Assembly: GCA_903877645.1 (NCBI GenBank)
Contig: CAIRES010000080.1
Location: 1-64,000 of the forward strand
Source: an uncultured Bacteroidota bacterium
GTDB taxonomy: Bacteria > Bacteroidota > Bacteroidia > Chitinophagales > Chitinophagaceae
DNA length: 64,000 nt
Direction of reading: 5' to 3'
The position numbers and the translations under genes were made by a program. Within the stretch, counting starts at the first letter, position 1. Each line of letters opens with the position of its first letter. Positions 9,801 through 16,466 of the stretch are shown here, in pieces. The notes under the pieces are model-generated. The model was not told the origin of the DNA and made no database searches. It worked only from the letters and a program-made list of their open reading frames with translations.

Positions 9801-10539
9801 TGGCACCACACCGGTCTATGTATGGAAGCTGAACAGCATAACTACTGCCAGCACTTCTGCCGCTTACACATTCACACCGGCTAACGGGGATGTAGTATAT
9901 TGCCAGGTGACCAGCAACTACCAGTGTGCACTTGTAAACACCGTGGCCAGTACGCATACTGCTATTGAAGTAGATATTCCTACTACTCCTATAGTGGCCA
10001 TCAGCGCCAACCCCGGCACTCATCTTGCTAATGGGCAGAATGTGGTATTTACGGCCAATGTGACCAACGGAGTGAGTGCTGTGAGTTACCAATGGAGTGT
10101 GAATGGTGCTGCTATAAACGGCGCAACAACACAGGTATACATCACTAATACCCTCGGCAACCTCGACAACGTAAGCTGCACGGTAACCACTACCGGTAGT
10201 TGCTCAGGCCTCGCCGGCAGTGCAAGTACCCAGGTATTTGTGAGTAATGTAGGTGTGCAGCAAGTGTCCACCGGTAATGATGCTATTATCCTCGTTCCTA
10301 ACCCGAATAAGGGCATCTTCACCCTGAAAGGCTCACTGGCAAATACTATGGAACAGGAAGTGACTATTGAGATCACCAATATGCTGGGCCAAGTCATCTA
10401 CAACGGCAAGGCTGCTGTGCATAACGGGGATATAGATGAGAAAATACAACTGGGCAATAACACAGCCAACGGTATGTATCTGCTCAACCTCCGCACAGCA
10501 TCAGGAAATAAAGTGTTCCATATGGTTGTGGAACAATAA
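862..10539 (+). CDS. Giant repeat adhesin with T9SS type A sorting domain, 5' truncated
   Basis: The frame is open from the junction to a TAA at 10537-10539, about 3,225 residues, and has no real start here; a TTG at 1300 is internal. Order of parts: the end of an Ig-like domain, one ~72-residue Ig-like unit (1000-1218), a PKD domain (1219-1458, with SWNFADG), eleven more units of the same Ig-like type, 21 units of an ~88-residue module, three ~89-residue Ig-like units, and a C-terminal tail (10246-10536) with VPNPNKGIF and NGMYLLNL, as in T9SS type A sorting domains. It should be exported by the Sec and type IX systems and fixed to the cell surface as an adhesin or filament. The signal peptide is lost with the 5' end. 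Long Thr/Ser/Gly-rich repeats make this stretch prone to misassembly. Confidence 0.88.
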   Translation, partial: ATSLSATTGTSVTASPTSNITYTVTGTDALGCSNTGTVTVNTITAPTAITGTPIVCVQTTSPLGNGVSGGTWTSSNISLATVGITGGLLTGYGAGNPTITYTLSNGCFKTVTATVNPLPDSTFTITPNHVCLGNSSTFAPVVSGATLYSWNFADGNTGTGNPSVHTYTVAAIYTPTLTVTNSFGCVSNFRMQTTINALPVAITGTASVCVGLNTTLSDATGTGSWTSSAPGTATVGSVTGVVNGVAAGNANITYTTSAGCTTFRTVTVNALPGAIGSLAGICPATSITLTDGTAGGTWTSSNTAVATIVGSTGTVTGVSSGSSTITYTLPTGCIITALETVNPNPPAITGAGAICSGSSLTLADGIAGGTWSSGTTSVATVGTSGVVLGVSGGSSVINYTLPTTCTTAATVTVNALPNAITGTPFVCTGSTTALSTTSTGGTWSSSNILQGSVSPSGTVAGISAGIPNISYTLPTGCFINIPVTVSATPAAITGANNVCAGSNTSLANATPGGTWSSSNTALGTISTSGVVTGISNGTLNISYTSAAGCGVALPFTVNITPSAITGTATVCTTTTTTLNSTPSGGAWTSSNTALATVISGTGVVTGVAAGIPIIAYTLSAGSCKATIPVTVLATPAAIAGSNNVCTGTSTTLTDATGGGTWTSGATGTATIGLTSGIMNGVAAGTTVITYTSAAGCNNFLNVTVNTSPSAISGSANVCLGTSNLLTNTLSGGAWTSSNTAIATVGTTGSVSGITTGNATITYTVNPGACIAILPVTVNMAPASIGGLNFVCTGLTTVLTDATASGLWSSSTTANATVGSGTGIVSGLTAGTTTTISYTLANGCSAILPMSVNLQPAALTGTMNVCTGLTTTLTETTTGGTWSSSNTALDTVNTSGVVTGISTGTPTISYTLLGCAATQVVTVNPSPAGITGSSAVCTTQTITLSDGTTGGLWSSSIPATGSVGATTGVVTGIAAGNIVISYTLATGCTATKNVTVNAMPNTYSISAGGSYCSGGPGIDITLSGSDAGISYQLYNGTTASGSAVTGGGSTIDFGFKTAAGTYTVVATNTVTGCTKNMSGSSIVSINPLPTAYSVNGGGGYCTGGTGVHVGLNNSNIGISYQLLNGGSPTGLPSVAGTGIALDFGLMTTAGTYTVLATNSSTSCTNTMLGSTVVTINPLPTAITVTGGGSYCIGGTGVDIGLATPTTTGVNYQLLRGTTAVGLPIAGSGSTIDFGLITTVGTYSVFATNTTTTCSNTMANTVVVTINALPVSYLVSGGGGYCPGTAGSVVNLSNSTLGVNYNLILSGTTVATVAGSGSGISFPAQTTAGTYTVSGTNGTSCTNAMTGSVTISVNPLPTTFSVTGGGGYCTGGTGVHLRLSGSALSTSYQLYNGSTTTGTAVIGSGGPLDFGIFTAVGTYTVSATSSVTSCSTGMAGSQVVTINPLPATFSMSAGGGFCVGGSGIDVRLLGSATGVTYQLYRGTVPVGIPVGGTGSAIDYGNQTIGGTYTVTATVTATTCSSAMTGSTTVTANPLPTAFTVTGGGSYCASATGVHVFLSGSSTGVTYSLINSSTTVATATGTGTTLDFGLQTATGGYTVTALSTAGCSNNMTGSVSVSINPLPTAYVVGGGGSYCATGTGSHITLGGSNTGINYQLYYGTTPLGSAVAGGASTIDFGAVTGVGVYSVSATNPATGCTKNMTGTVSVSINALPIPYPVTVGSGGLYCAGGVGVPVGVSITTSGTSYQLYRNGTSIGSSILSTGVPISFGNETLAGTYSVVATSGPGCTNNMAGTVTVSTNPLPTTYSIAGGGGYCPGSTTGVHVTLSGSNTGINYLLYKSGTSAGTFIGSGSTIDFGGITATGTYTAIAMNPVTSCTVNMLSSVTVSTNILPTAYTMTGGGSYCIGSTGVPVGLSNAQGGVNYQLYNGTTPIGGLFPGTSGTPINFGMETAGSYSVIASDATTSCTQVMTLTIAVTATSLPTPFNVTGGGNYCAGSGGSVIGLDGSLGGISYQLYVSGTPTGFAVPGGGGAISFGAQTTAGTYTVMATGACSGAMAGSVNVGINPVPADYPVSGGGNYCAGGTGVHVGLGGSQSGIKYQLYNTGAPVGGLVSGTGTALDFGLQTAAGSYTVVATNLSTTCADTTTGAGATVGINTPPTAYPLSGGSSYCAGGAGITLNLSFTDLSTAYQVYDGTTAIGTPVTGISAALSFGPYTAAGIYSVVATDLTTTCKNTMIGNDTVTINPLPTTYIVSGGGTYCDGGAGMDVMLSNSNTGISYQLYNGTTPATGAVAGTGSAIDFGDQAAAGVYTVIATNSATTCHSNMVSSAVVGINPAPASHAIINGGSYCAGASGVHIGLAGSDAGISYQLFNGSGTAGSPVFGTGASIDFGLFAATGTYKVVATNLTTGCANHINDSTVVSTTPLPIAYAVSSSASSFCAGGAGVHVFLSNGDATVSYQLYRGTVAVGPAVIGSSSIIDFGAQTVAGTYTVMATNGTSCSTRMTGSAVITINPAPDAFSITGGGSYCTGGTGVHVGLAGSSIGTSYQLNLASVAVGIPVPGTGSALDLGVQTASGAYTITATNTTGCVATMTGSASVGINTLPAVFTVTGGGNYCAGTTGIPLSLTGSSTGTKYRLYLGTTAVGSMVTGTGSAISLGTETAAGTYTAVAVNDTTGCTSTMTSSAVVGINPLPGTYAITGGGNFCPGSAGVHIGLSGSHTGITYQLFDTSSVIGAAITGTGLPIDFGLLTGTGHYTIVATDASTMCTANMTGTAIVSLNVLPSVYTVSGGGGYCAGTAGVHIGLSNSSIGVVYQLHNGTSTAGSPLAGTGSAIDFGTFTTGTYTAVATSSSTSCTSNMTGTATVSVNPTVTPSVSIASGTSDTVCSGTLITFTAVPVNGGTTPAYQWTINGVSISAASSYAYLPANGDVVSVTLISSALCPFPATANNAVEMTVLPQLMPSVTTTVDPGTTVCQGTAVTFTAAVTNGGTTPVYVWKLNSITTASTSAAYTFTPANGDVVYCQVTSNYQCALVNTVASTHTAIEVDIPTTPIVAISANPGTHLANGQNVVFTANVTNGVSAVSYQWSVNGAAINGATTQVYITNTLGNLDNVSCTVTTTGSCSGLAGSASTQVFVSNVGVQQVSTGNDAIILVPNPNKGIFTLKGSLANTMEQEVTIEITNMLGQVIYNGKAAVHNGDIDEKIQLGNNTANGMYLLNLRTASGNKVFHMVVEQ
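1459..3858 (+). repeat. Eleven tandem ~72-residue Ig-like modules
   Basis: Each unit reads roughly (A)ITG..xVC.G..T.L......GGTWSSSNTA.ATV....GVVTG...G...I.YTL..GC....VTVN..P. I count eleven in a row after the PKD domain, and a twelfth copy precedes it at 1000-1218. Most units keep one Cys near the start and one in the GC near the end, so each could be closed by its own disulphide. Units differ at many positions, so this is an old array, not a recent expansion. Confidence 0.85.
3859..9444 (+). repeat. Twenty-one tandem ~88-residue Gly/Cys modules
   Basis: Each unit begins with a form of Y.VTGGGSYCAGGTGVHV and continues GLSGS..GISYQLYNGTT, then G(S/T)AIDFG, AGTYTVVATN, a second Cys (TGC or TSC), NMTGS and V.INPLP. 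I count 21 starts with GGG.YC or a close variant; unit 17 is the most divergent there (SSSASSFC). The two conserved Cys per unit suggest one disulphide per module. The module type changes abruptly at 3859 from the shorter Ig-like units. I do not recognise the module as a named adhesin domain. Confidence 0.83.
9445..10245 (+). repeat. Three ~89-residue Ig-like modules before the T9SS tail
   Basis: Three units share a pattern of P.V.I....GT.VC.GT.VTFTA...NGG, then Y.W..NG, then ANGD.V.C..T. They look like the Ig/PKD-like spacers that often precede T9SS tails in Bacteroidota surface proteins. The third unit lacks the first Cys and reads HLANGQNVVFTA. Confidence 0.75.
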
Positions 10540-10551
10540 ACAGTAAAAAAA

Positions 10552-10597
10552 CCGAAAGCAGAACGCCCCGGCAGAAGCCGGGGCGTTCTGCTTTCGG
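10552..10597 (+). terminator. Strong hairpin terminator after the adhesin
   Basis: A perfect 21-bp stem, 10552-10572 pairing with 10577-10597 around the loop AGAA, lies 12 bases after the adhesin stop. It is very GC-rich (core CGCCCCGGC) and has no T-run downstream on the plus strand. On the minus strand it is followed by a T-run complementary to AAAAAA at 10545-10551. Confidence 0.8.
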
Positions 10598-10728
10598 GGG
10601 ATCTGCAACTATGCAGCAATTTTCACACCAGATATACCGCATCTTACCTGAAAAAAAAGAAGTAATTTAGCACCTAACTTTTCGGCTTCAATTATATTTA
10701 TTAGTTTTAGGTTTTAAACATCTGCTAA

Positions 10729-11490
10729 ATGAAGAAATACTTAATATTATCCTTGTCACTAATACTGCTTTTTGCTGCCTGCAATAAGAAGCCGGGAGCA
10801 AGTGCGCCTACCCGCGAGGATATGCTCCGTAGTGGCAAATGGAAGATAACCAGCGGCACTCTTACCGTTACGCTACCTAATGGAAAAGACACAACCCTTA
10901 ATTACATGGACTGGATCCCGTCTTGCAGACAAGACGATTATATTGTTTTTGATTCAGGCATTCATGCCGCCCTGTTTAGCAATAGCACCAAATGCAACGT
11001 ATCCGATCCTGACTCTATTTCCTTTCAGTGGTTATTTACCAGCAACTATAGTTATCTCACAATGGATCATGGATTCGACTTTTTCTATGGCATCTCTGAT
11101 TCCGTACTCCCCTTCCGGTTCGACACGCTACAGCAATCGCCTTTAGTGCTCGATACCGTACATGGCGTGCTGGATACTGATGCCGCTGCCCTTGCAGCAG
11201 GCTACACAAGGGTTCTTATTGTACTTGACACAGTATGGAAACTGCAATTTGACACCGTAGCCATGCCTACAACAGCTATATATAATGCACAGGTAACCAA
11301 TTTCACCGAAAGTTCGTTCACGATCAGTTATTCCCTGACGCAGCCACCAATCACATCCCGTCCTGATACGACCGGGTTTCATACCGGCTGGATCATTGAT
11401 AATACGACAACCCCACCTGATACTGCCGACTTCCAACCCATTTACAGGCCGGATGTTTTCAGGTATAAAGTTACTTACACAAAGTATTAA
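10729..11490 (+). CDS. Hypothetical lipoprotein
   Basis: The 253-residue product starts with a lipoprotein signal, MKKYLILSLSLILLFAAC, with Cys18 in the lipobox LFAAC followed by NKKPG. It should be exported and lipidated. The start of the mature part (REDMLRSGKWKITSG) resembles the lipocalin-like start of many Bacteroidota lipoproteins of unknown function. The rest is rich in beta-type segments and aromatic residues and I see no catalytic motif. It stands alone between two terminators, downstream of the adhesin and upstream of thrS. Function is unknown. Confidence 0.75.
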   Translation: MKKYLILSLSLILLFAACNKKPGASAPTREDMLRSGKWKITSGTLTVTLPNGKDTTLNYMDWIPSCRQDDYIVFDSGIHAALFSNSTKCNVSDPDSISFQWLFTSNYSYLTMDHGFDFFYGISDSVLPFRFDTLQQSPLVLDTVHGVLDTDAAALAAGYTRVLIVLDTVWKLQFDTVAMPTTAIYNAQVTNFTESSFTISYSLTQPPITSRPDTTGFHTGWIIDNTTTPPDTADFQPIYRPDVFRYKVTYTKY

Positions 11491-11508
11491 TATTACTCAA
11501 CCACATTT

Positions 11509-11534
11509 AGCCACCGGTTGAATAACCGGTGGCT
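11509..11534 (+). terminator. Terminator between the lipoprotein gene and thrS
   Basis: AGCCACCGGTT (11509-11519) pairs perfectly with AACCGGTGGCT (11524-11534) around the loop GAAT, followed by TTTATTTTTG. This is a standard Rho-independent terminator. Confidence 0.85.
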
Positions 11535-11559
11535 TTTATTTTTGATGCAGCATTGTTCG

Positions 11560-11567
11560 TACCTTTG
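11560..11567 (+). promoter_or_regulatory. Bacteroidota -7 box of thrS
   Basis: TACCTTTG matches the phylum's TAnnTTTG -7 element and lies 20 bases before the thrS ATG. A second match, TATTTTTG, lies just upstream at 11537-11544. Confidence 0.6.
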
Positions 11568-11587
11568 CCACCTATTTTTACCATATT

Positions 11588-13528
11588 ATGATACACATTA
11601 CACTACCCGACGGATCAGTAAGAGACTATGCCGAAGGAACTTCTTCAGCAGACATTGCTAAGTCAATAAGTGAAGGGCTTGCCCGTAAAGTGCTTGCTGC
11701 CGAAGTAAACGGACAGATATGGGATTCTTCCCGCCCTATTGAAACAGATGCCTCTGTGCGCCTGCTAACCTGGGATGATAAAAATGCAAAAGCCACTTTC
11801 TGGCACTCTTCTGCACACCTTATGGCCGAGGCCCTCGAGTTGTTATATCCCGGTGTCAAATTCGGTATAGGGCCTTCTATTGAGCATGGTTTTTATTATG
11901 ACATAGACCTCGGCGACCGTACCATCAGCGACGAAGACCTGAAGAAGATCGAAGATAAAATGAAGGAGCTGGCTAAAACCAACAGCAGCTATAAAAGAGA
12001 AGATGTATCCAAGGATAAAGCAATAGCATACTTCTCAGAAAAAGGCGACCAGTACAAACTGGAACTACTGGAAGGCCTTGCTGATGGCTCTATTACGTTT
12101 TACACACAAGGCAACTTCACCGATCTGTGCCGTGGACCACACATCCCTGCCACAGGCGTTATCAAAGCCGTGAAGCTAACCAACATTGCAGGCGCTTACT
12201 GGCGTGGTGATGAAAAAAATAAAATGCTCACCCGCATTTATGGCATCACTTTCCCTGCACAAAAAGAACTGGACGAATATCTCGCCCTGCTCGAAGAAGC
12301 TAAGAAACGTGACCACCGTAAACTGGGCAAAGAGCTGGAGCTTTTTACCTTCTCAGAGAAAGTAGGCAGCGGGCTGCCTTTGTGGCTACCCAAGGGCGCT
12401 ATGCTGCGCGAAAGATTGCAACAGTTTTTGCAAAAAGCACAGACAGAATCCGGCTACCTGCCGGTTATCACCCCGCACATCGGCAGTAAGCAGTTATATG
12501 TAACATCGGGCCACTGGGAAAAGTATGGCAAGGATAGTTTCCGCCCCATCACCACCCCACAGGAGGGCGAAGAATTCATGCTGAAGCCTATGAACTGCCC
12601 GCACCATTGCGAGATATATAAAGCCGCTCCCCGCTCCTACCGCGACCTACCGTTGCGCCTTGCGGAGTTTGGTACTGTATACCGTTACGAGCAATCGGGC
12701 GAGTTGCATGGCCTCACCCGTGTGCGTGGTTTTACACAAGACGACGCACATCTGTTCTGTATGCCCAACCAGGTGAACGATGAGTTCAAAAAAGTTATTG
12801 ACCTGGTTCTTTATGTATTTGAATCGCTTGGTTTTACAGAGTATACCGCACAGATATCCCTGCGCGATAAAGAAGACAGGAGTAAATATATAGGCACTGA
12901 AGAAAACTGGCAGATAGCCGAACAAGCCATTATAGAAGCTGCTGCTGAGAAAAATCTAAAAACCGTCATAGAATATGGCGAAGCGGCATTTTATGGCCCT
13001 AAACTTGATTTTATGGTCAGGGATGCGCTGGGACGCAAATGGCAGCTCGGCACCATACAAGTGGACTACAATCTGCCAGAGCGCTTCGACCTGGAATATG
13101 TAGACAGTGACAATACCCGCAAGCGCCCGGTAATGATACACCGCGCTCCGTTTGGGTCTATGGAACGTTTCATTGCTGTATTGCTGGAGCATTGCGCCGG
13201 CAACCTGCCGTTGTGGCTTGCGCCTTTGCAGGTAATGGTACTGCCTATAAGCGACAAATACAGTGAATATGCCCACAAAGTAGCGTCAAAACTCAAAGGA
13301 GCCGGCATAACCGCTGAAGTAGACGACAGAAACGAAAAAATAGGGCGTAAGATCAGGGATACAGAACTCATGAAAACTCCTTTTATGCTGGTAGTAGGCG
13401 AAAAAGAAATGAATGAGGGCATGGTATCAGTTCGTAAACATGGCGAAGGGGATAAAGGCGCTGTAACCCAAGACACCTTTATACACGATCTGCTAAAACT
13501 GATCAATGAACATACACGTAAGCTATAG
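11588..13528 (+). CDS. thrS: Threonyl-tRNA synthetase
   Basis: A full-length class II ThrRS of 646 residues that charges tRNA-Thr in the cytoplasm. An N-terminal TGS domain (about residues 1-62, [13 protein letters not shown]) is followed by the editing domain ([21 protein letters not shown]), the catalytic core ([10 protein letters not shown] with zinc-site Cys and His; [32 protein letters not shown]) and the anticodon-binding domain from about residue 545. A TAnnTTTG box precedes the ATG. infC follows after 84 bases, the usual order in this phylum, but infC has its own promoter box. Confidence 0.97.
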   Translation: MIHITLPDGSVRDYAEGTSSADIAKSISEGLARKVLAAEVNGQIWDSSRPIETDASVRLLTWDDKNAKATFWHSSAHLMAEALELLYPGVKFGIGPSIEHGFYYDIDLGDRTISDEDLKKIEDKMKELAKTNSSYKREDVSKDKAIAYFSEKGDQYKLELLEGLADGSITFYTQGNFTDLCRGPHIPATGVIKAVKLTNIAGAYWRGDEKNKMLTRIYGITFPAQKELDEYLALLEEAKKRDHRKLGKELELFTFSEKVGSGLPLWLPKGAMLRERLQQFLQKAQTESGYLPVITPHIGSKQLYVTSGHWEKYGKDSFRPITTPQEGEEFMLKPMNCPHHCEIYKAAPRSYRDLPLRLAEFGTVYRYEQSGELHGLTRVRGFTQDDAHLFCMPNQVNDEFKKVIDLVLYVFESLGFTEYTAQISLRDKEDRSKYIGTEENWQIAEQAIIEAAAEKNLKTVIEYGEAAFYGPKLDFMVRDALGRKWQLGTIQVDYNLPERFDLEYVDSDNTRKRPVMIHRAPFGSMERFIAVLLEHCAGNLPLWLAPLQVMVLPISDKYSEYAHKVASKLKGAGITAEVDDRNEKIGRKIRDTELMKTPFMLVVGEKEMNEGMVSVRKHGEGDKGAVTQDTFIHDLLKLINEHTRKL

Positions 13529-13583
13529 GTAAGGAACTAAACAAAATTTATCATATCATTGAGCAAATGATAAACAAATAGAT

Positions 13584-13591
13584 TATTTTTG
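13584..13591 (+). promoter_or_regulatory. -7 box of infC
   Basis: TATTTTTG fits TAnnTTTG and lies 21 bases before the infC ATG, which would give a leader of roughly 17 bases. Confidence 0.5.
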
Positions 13592-13612
13592 CGGGTATTT
13601 TAAAAACAATTA

Positions 13613-14170
13613 ATGCAGAATAGACCAAAACCAAAACCATTTTTCAGGCCACGGGTTCCGCAGAATGAACACCGTTTGAACAACGAGATCACCGCACTGG
13701 AAGTACGTGTAATAGGTGACGATATTGAGCCGGGTATATACCCTGTTGCTGATGCAATAAAGATGGCCATTGCTAAGGAAGTGGATCTTGTAGAGATATC
13801 GCCTAACGCAGTACCACCTGTATGCAGGATCATTGACTATAAAAAATTCCTTTACGAAAAGAAGAAAAAAGATAAGGAGCAGAAGGCAAAGGCAAAACAA
13901 TCTGAAGTAAAGGAAATACGCTTTACACCAAATACCGATGACCACGATTTTGATTTCAAAGCAAAACATGCCGAAAAATTCCTGCAGGATGGCAATAAAG
14001 TGAAGTGCTATGTGCAGTTCAAAGGCAGGGCCATCATGTTTCAGGAGCGCGGTGAATTGCTCCTCCTGAAGTTTGCTGAGCGTATGGCCGAATATGGCGC
14101 ACTCGAATCGATGCCTAAAATGGAAGGAAAACGAATGTTGGCTATGTTTTCACCTAAAAAGAAAAAATAA
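13613..14170 (+). CDS. infC: Translation initiation factor IF-3
   Basis: The 185-residue product has the IF-3 N-domain ([15 protein letters not shown]), the Lys-rich linker helix ([19 protein letters not shown]) and the C-domain ([31 protein letters not shown]). IF-3 binds the 30S subunit, keeps it free of 50S and checks the initiator codon. The start is an ordinary ATG, not the rare AUU used in enterobacteria. In most Bacteroidota rpmI and rplT follow directly. Here they do not: the next 330 bases hold two tandem promoter/hairpin units and then an unrelated secreted protein. Confidence 0.96.
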   Translation: MQNRPKPKPFFRPRVPQNEHRLNNEITALEVRVIGDDIEPGIYPVADAIKMAIAKEVDLVEISPNAVPPVCRIIDYKKFLYEKKKKDKEQKAKAKQSEVKEIRFTPNTDDHDFDFKAKHAEKFLQDGNKVKCYVQFKGRAIMFQERGELLLLKFAERMAEYGALESMPKMEGKRMLAMFSPKKKK

Positions 14171-14244
14171 TAAGTATTCCTCTGATTAACATGTCTTTTT
14201 ATTAAAAAGTTGTTATCATTTCAACAAAAAGTAATGAAATATTT

Positions 14245-14275
14245 TTTGTTTTAACTAAAAGTCATATTATCTTTG
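14245..14275 (+). promoter_or_regulatory. Full consensus promoter of RNA unit 1
   Basis: TTTG (14245-14248), exactly 19 bases, then TATCTTTG (14268-14275). This is an exact fit to TTTG-N19-TAnnTTTG, the -33/-7 promoter described for Bacteroides. No open reading frame of note starts behind it before the hairpin at 14351-14372. Confidence 0.75.
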
Positions 14276-14279
14276 TAAC

Positions 14280-14379
14280 GGTTAAAATTATCAAAAAGAT
14301 CATTATCTTTTCAGCATAAAGAAGTTTTCATGGTGATAGGGTTTATAGGGGCTGGCCTGTTCTCAGGCTGGCTTTTTTA
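14280..14379 (+). ncRNA. Putative small RNA 1 of a tandem pair
   Basis: Transcription from the promoter at 14245-14275 would start near 14280 and stop at a hairpin (14351-14359 with 14364-14372, nine pairs including two G-U, loop UUCU) followed by six T. The predicted RNA is about 100 nt. Its last ~57 nt (14326-14383) are almost identical to the second unit at 14441-14497. No ORF fits. The alternative is that both units are untranslated leaders or attenuators of the gene at 14531. The ends are estimates from the promoter and hairpin. Confidence 0.5.
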
Positions 14380-14403
14380 TTTTCACTGTTCCCGAAAATT
14401 GTT

Positions 14404-14434
14404 TTTGTAGTTACTAAAGGACATGCTATTTTTG
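14404..14434 (+). promoter_or_regulatory. Full consensus promoter of RNA unit 2
   Basis: TTTG (14404-14407), exactly 19 bases, then TATTTTTG (14427-14434): the same perfect -33/-7 architecture as unit 1. The predicted transcription start falls at about the first base of the repeated unit. Confidence 0.75.
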
Positions 14435-14438
14435 TAAA

Positions 14439-14494
14439 AGTTTCATAGTGATAGGGTTTATAGGGGCTGGCCTGTTCTCAGGCTGGCTTTTTTA
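14439..14494 (+). ncRNA. Putative small RNA 2 of a tandem pair
   Basis: The predicted RNA of about 55 nt runs from just after the box at 14427-14434 to the U-run of the hairpin 14466-14474 / 14479-14487. The repeated part contains GTGATAGGGTTTATAGGGG followed by the hairpin, the same as in unit 1 apart from one or two substitutions. The hairpin ends 37 bases before the start codon at 14531, so read-through could also feed that gene, which would make the unit an attenuator. Repetition together with a fresh promoter each time favours a small-RNA gene pair, but this is inference. Confidence 0.5.
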
Positions 14495-14530
14495 TTTGAT
14501 AAAATGCTTATTTTCACAAAAAACTCTTTT

Positions 14531-15607
14531 ATGAGGTCAACTGTACTTAGCCTGTTATTTATTTTGTCGGTTGCTACTTCGGTAAAGGCACAGTTAGCCG
14601 AATATACTGATATTCAAAATCAGCTCATGGTGTGGGACCACGGCAATATCCATAAAGTAGATTTCATGCCGCCCACTGACATTAAAACGGGCCGCACTGC
14701 AATTCCATATCTCGACAACTCCCGCTCGTTCAAAATATACTACAATGGCAGCGTACAAAACCTTAATGCGGGGTTCACCAATGCTTTTTTTGCTACCGAT
14801 AATCTTGTTGGCTACCTGAATCAAAAATCCCTGAATGTATTTGACAGGGGCGTAAATAAAAACCTTTCCGGTGTTTGCGATCAGTATTTCATTTCAGATA
14901 GTGTTATCCTTTTTCTCGATAGCTATAAAAGCGAATACAGGGCCTATTACAACGGCCAAACCTACACCGTGGAGTCGTATATACCAGACAGCGTATTATC
15001 GCACGTAAAGGTTAAATGTAACGTCATTGCTTACGACAATTTTGCGAGCCAGTTCAGGATATTCTATCACGGGGCTGTAATATCGCAGGAAGAGTATCCT
15101 GTGCATAGCTTTGATGCGGGCAGAAATACAGTGGCCTACGTAGACATAGATCACAAATTCAAAGTATTTCACAGCGGACAAACTTTTGTACTTGATGACT
15201 ATGCCCCTTTATCCTACAAGGCAGGAGATAACCTGGTGGCCTATGTATCCGGAGATGGTTACTTCAAAGTATTTTATGGCGACAGCCTCCATACTATTGG
15301 CTATATGAACCCCACTTACCAGGTAGGCGAGAATGTAGTAGCCTATAAAGACCCGGGAGGCATGTTCAAGATATTCTATAAAGGAGATGTTACCGAAATG
15401 GAAAGCTACTACCCTACCGGATATTTCATACAATACAATTCAGTAGCGTATATCAACTCAAGCGGCACACTACGCCTGTTTACTGAAGGTGAAGCGTATG
15501 ATGTAACAAATGCAGAACTGGCCAACTGGAGCCTCAATTATGATGTGATCACCTACCAGATAGGCCAGGGCATCTTCAAGGTATTCTATAAAGGGAATGA
15601 GTATTAG
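14531..15607 (+). CDS. Secreted protein made of ~40-residue beta repeats
   Basis: I chose the ATG at 14531 because it begins a clean signal peptide (MRSTVLSLLFILSVATSVKAQ); an upstream in-frame ATG at 14504 sits almost on the terminator hairpin. The 358-residue product is built of about eight units of the form N.VAY.D..G.FK(V/I)FY.G......Y.P..Y, for example FKIYYNGSVQNL, FRIFYHGAVISQ, FKVFHSGQTFVL, FKVFYGDSLHTI and FKIFYKGDVTEM. This would fold as a repeated beta structure such as a propeller. No catalytic motif is seen. Its stop overlaps the stop of the convergent glycosyltransferase gene by four bases (TTAG). Confidence 0.72.
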   Translation: MRSTVLSLLFILSVATSVKAQLAEYTDIQNQLMVWDHGNIHKVDFMPPTDIKTGRTAIPYLDNSRSFKIYYNGSVQNLNAGFTNAFFATDNLVGYLNQKSLNVFDRGVNKNLSGVCDQYFISDSVILFLDSYKSEYRAYYNGQTYTVESYIPDSVLSHVKVKCNVIAYDNFASQFRIFYHGAVISQEEYPVHSFDAGRNTVAYVDIDHKFKVFHSGQTFVLDDYAPLSYKAGDNLVAYVSGDGYFKVFYGDSLHTIGYMNPTYQVGENVVAYKDPGGMFKIFYKGDVTEMESYYPTGYFIQYNSVAYINSSGTLRLFTEGEAYDVTNAELANWSLNYDVITYQIGQGIFKVFYKGNEY

Positions 15608-16356
15608 CCTTTGCCCTTCCCGTATAATTTACTTTTCACGATTCCCCATTTATGCAGGCGGTGCGCAAATGAAACACGCAACACACCACGGCCATACTTC
15701 ATACTCCTGCTGAAGTTGATGCTGGAAGCTTCTTCAAAATACTTTGTTGGGCAAGTGACCTCAGCGATCTCGAAGCCATTCATAAATATCTGTGAGATCA
15801 TTTCGTTATCAAAAACAAAGTCATCGCTGTTGTGTGTAAAATCTATTGACCGAAGTACCTCAGCACTAAATGCCCTGTACCCTGTATGATACTCGCTGAG
15901 CTTTTCCCAGAGCATGATGTTCTCAAACAGGGTGAGCATGCGATTAAAGATGTACTTGTATACCGGCATGCCGCCCCTGAGCGCGCCCTGCCCAAGTATC
16001 CTTGAAGCAAGCACCACAGGATAAACTTCCATTGCTATGATAGACGAGATAGCATGTATGAGTTTTGGGGTGTACTGGTAATCAGGATGTAACATGATGA
16101 CTATATCAGCACCCAGATCAAGTGCCTTTTTATAACAACTCTTCTGGTTGCCGCCGTACCCTTTGTTTACCTCGTGCTTGACAATGTGATTAATGCCCAG
16201 GCGCTTTCCCTCGCCTACAGTATCATCGCGGCTGTTGTCATCTACTAGCACTACATCATCCACAATATCAAAAGGAATCTCCTTGTAAGTACGTTCCAGC
16301 GTGAGTGCAGCATTATATGCAGGCAGCACTACTACTATTTTTTTACCGTTGAGCAT
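15604..16356 (-). CDS. Family 2 glycosyltransferase (dolichyl-phosphate mannosyltransferase-like)
   Basis: The 250-residue GT-A fold enzyme starts KKIVVVLPAYNAALTLERTY and has VLVDDNSRDDT (nucleotide site) and IVIMLHPDYQYTPK, where the usual DxD-type motif reads HPD. TGYRAFSAEVL and FDNEMISQI follow, as in DPM1-like and polyprenyl-phosphate glycosyltransferases. It has no membrane helices. It probably moves a sugar from a nucleotide donor to a lipid carrier or another envelope acceptor at the cytoplasmic face. It stands alone; two response regulators lie further upstream on the same strand. Confidence 0.85.
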   Translation of the reverse strand: MLNGKKIVVVLPAYNAALTLERTYKEIPFDIVDDVVLVDDNSRDDTVGEGKRLGINHIVKHEVNKGYGGNQKSCYKKALDLGADIVIMLHPDYQYTPKLIHAISSIIAMEVYPVVLASRILGQGALRGGMPVYKYIFNRMLTLFENIMLWEKLSEYHTGYRAFSAEVLRSIDFTHNSDDFVFDNEMISQIFMNGFEIAEVTCPTKYFEEASSINFSRSMKYGRGVLRVSFAHRLHKWGIVKSKLYGKGKG

Positions 16357-16466
16357 AATTATACGGCCAAAAATAATAAGTTATGGGTACATATCACAGG
16401 ATTATATTGCCGGGGCAGGCATTTTTTATAACTGAATAGATGGGTTAGCCAAAAATCAAGTTGCGA

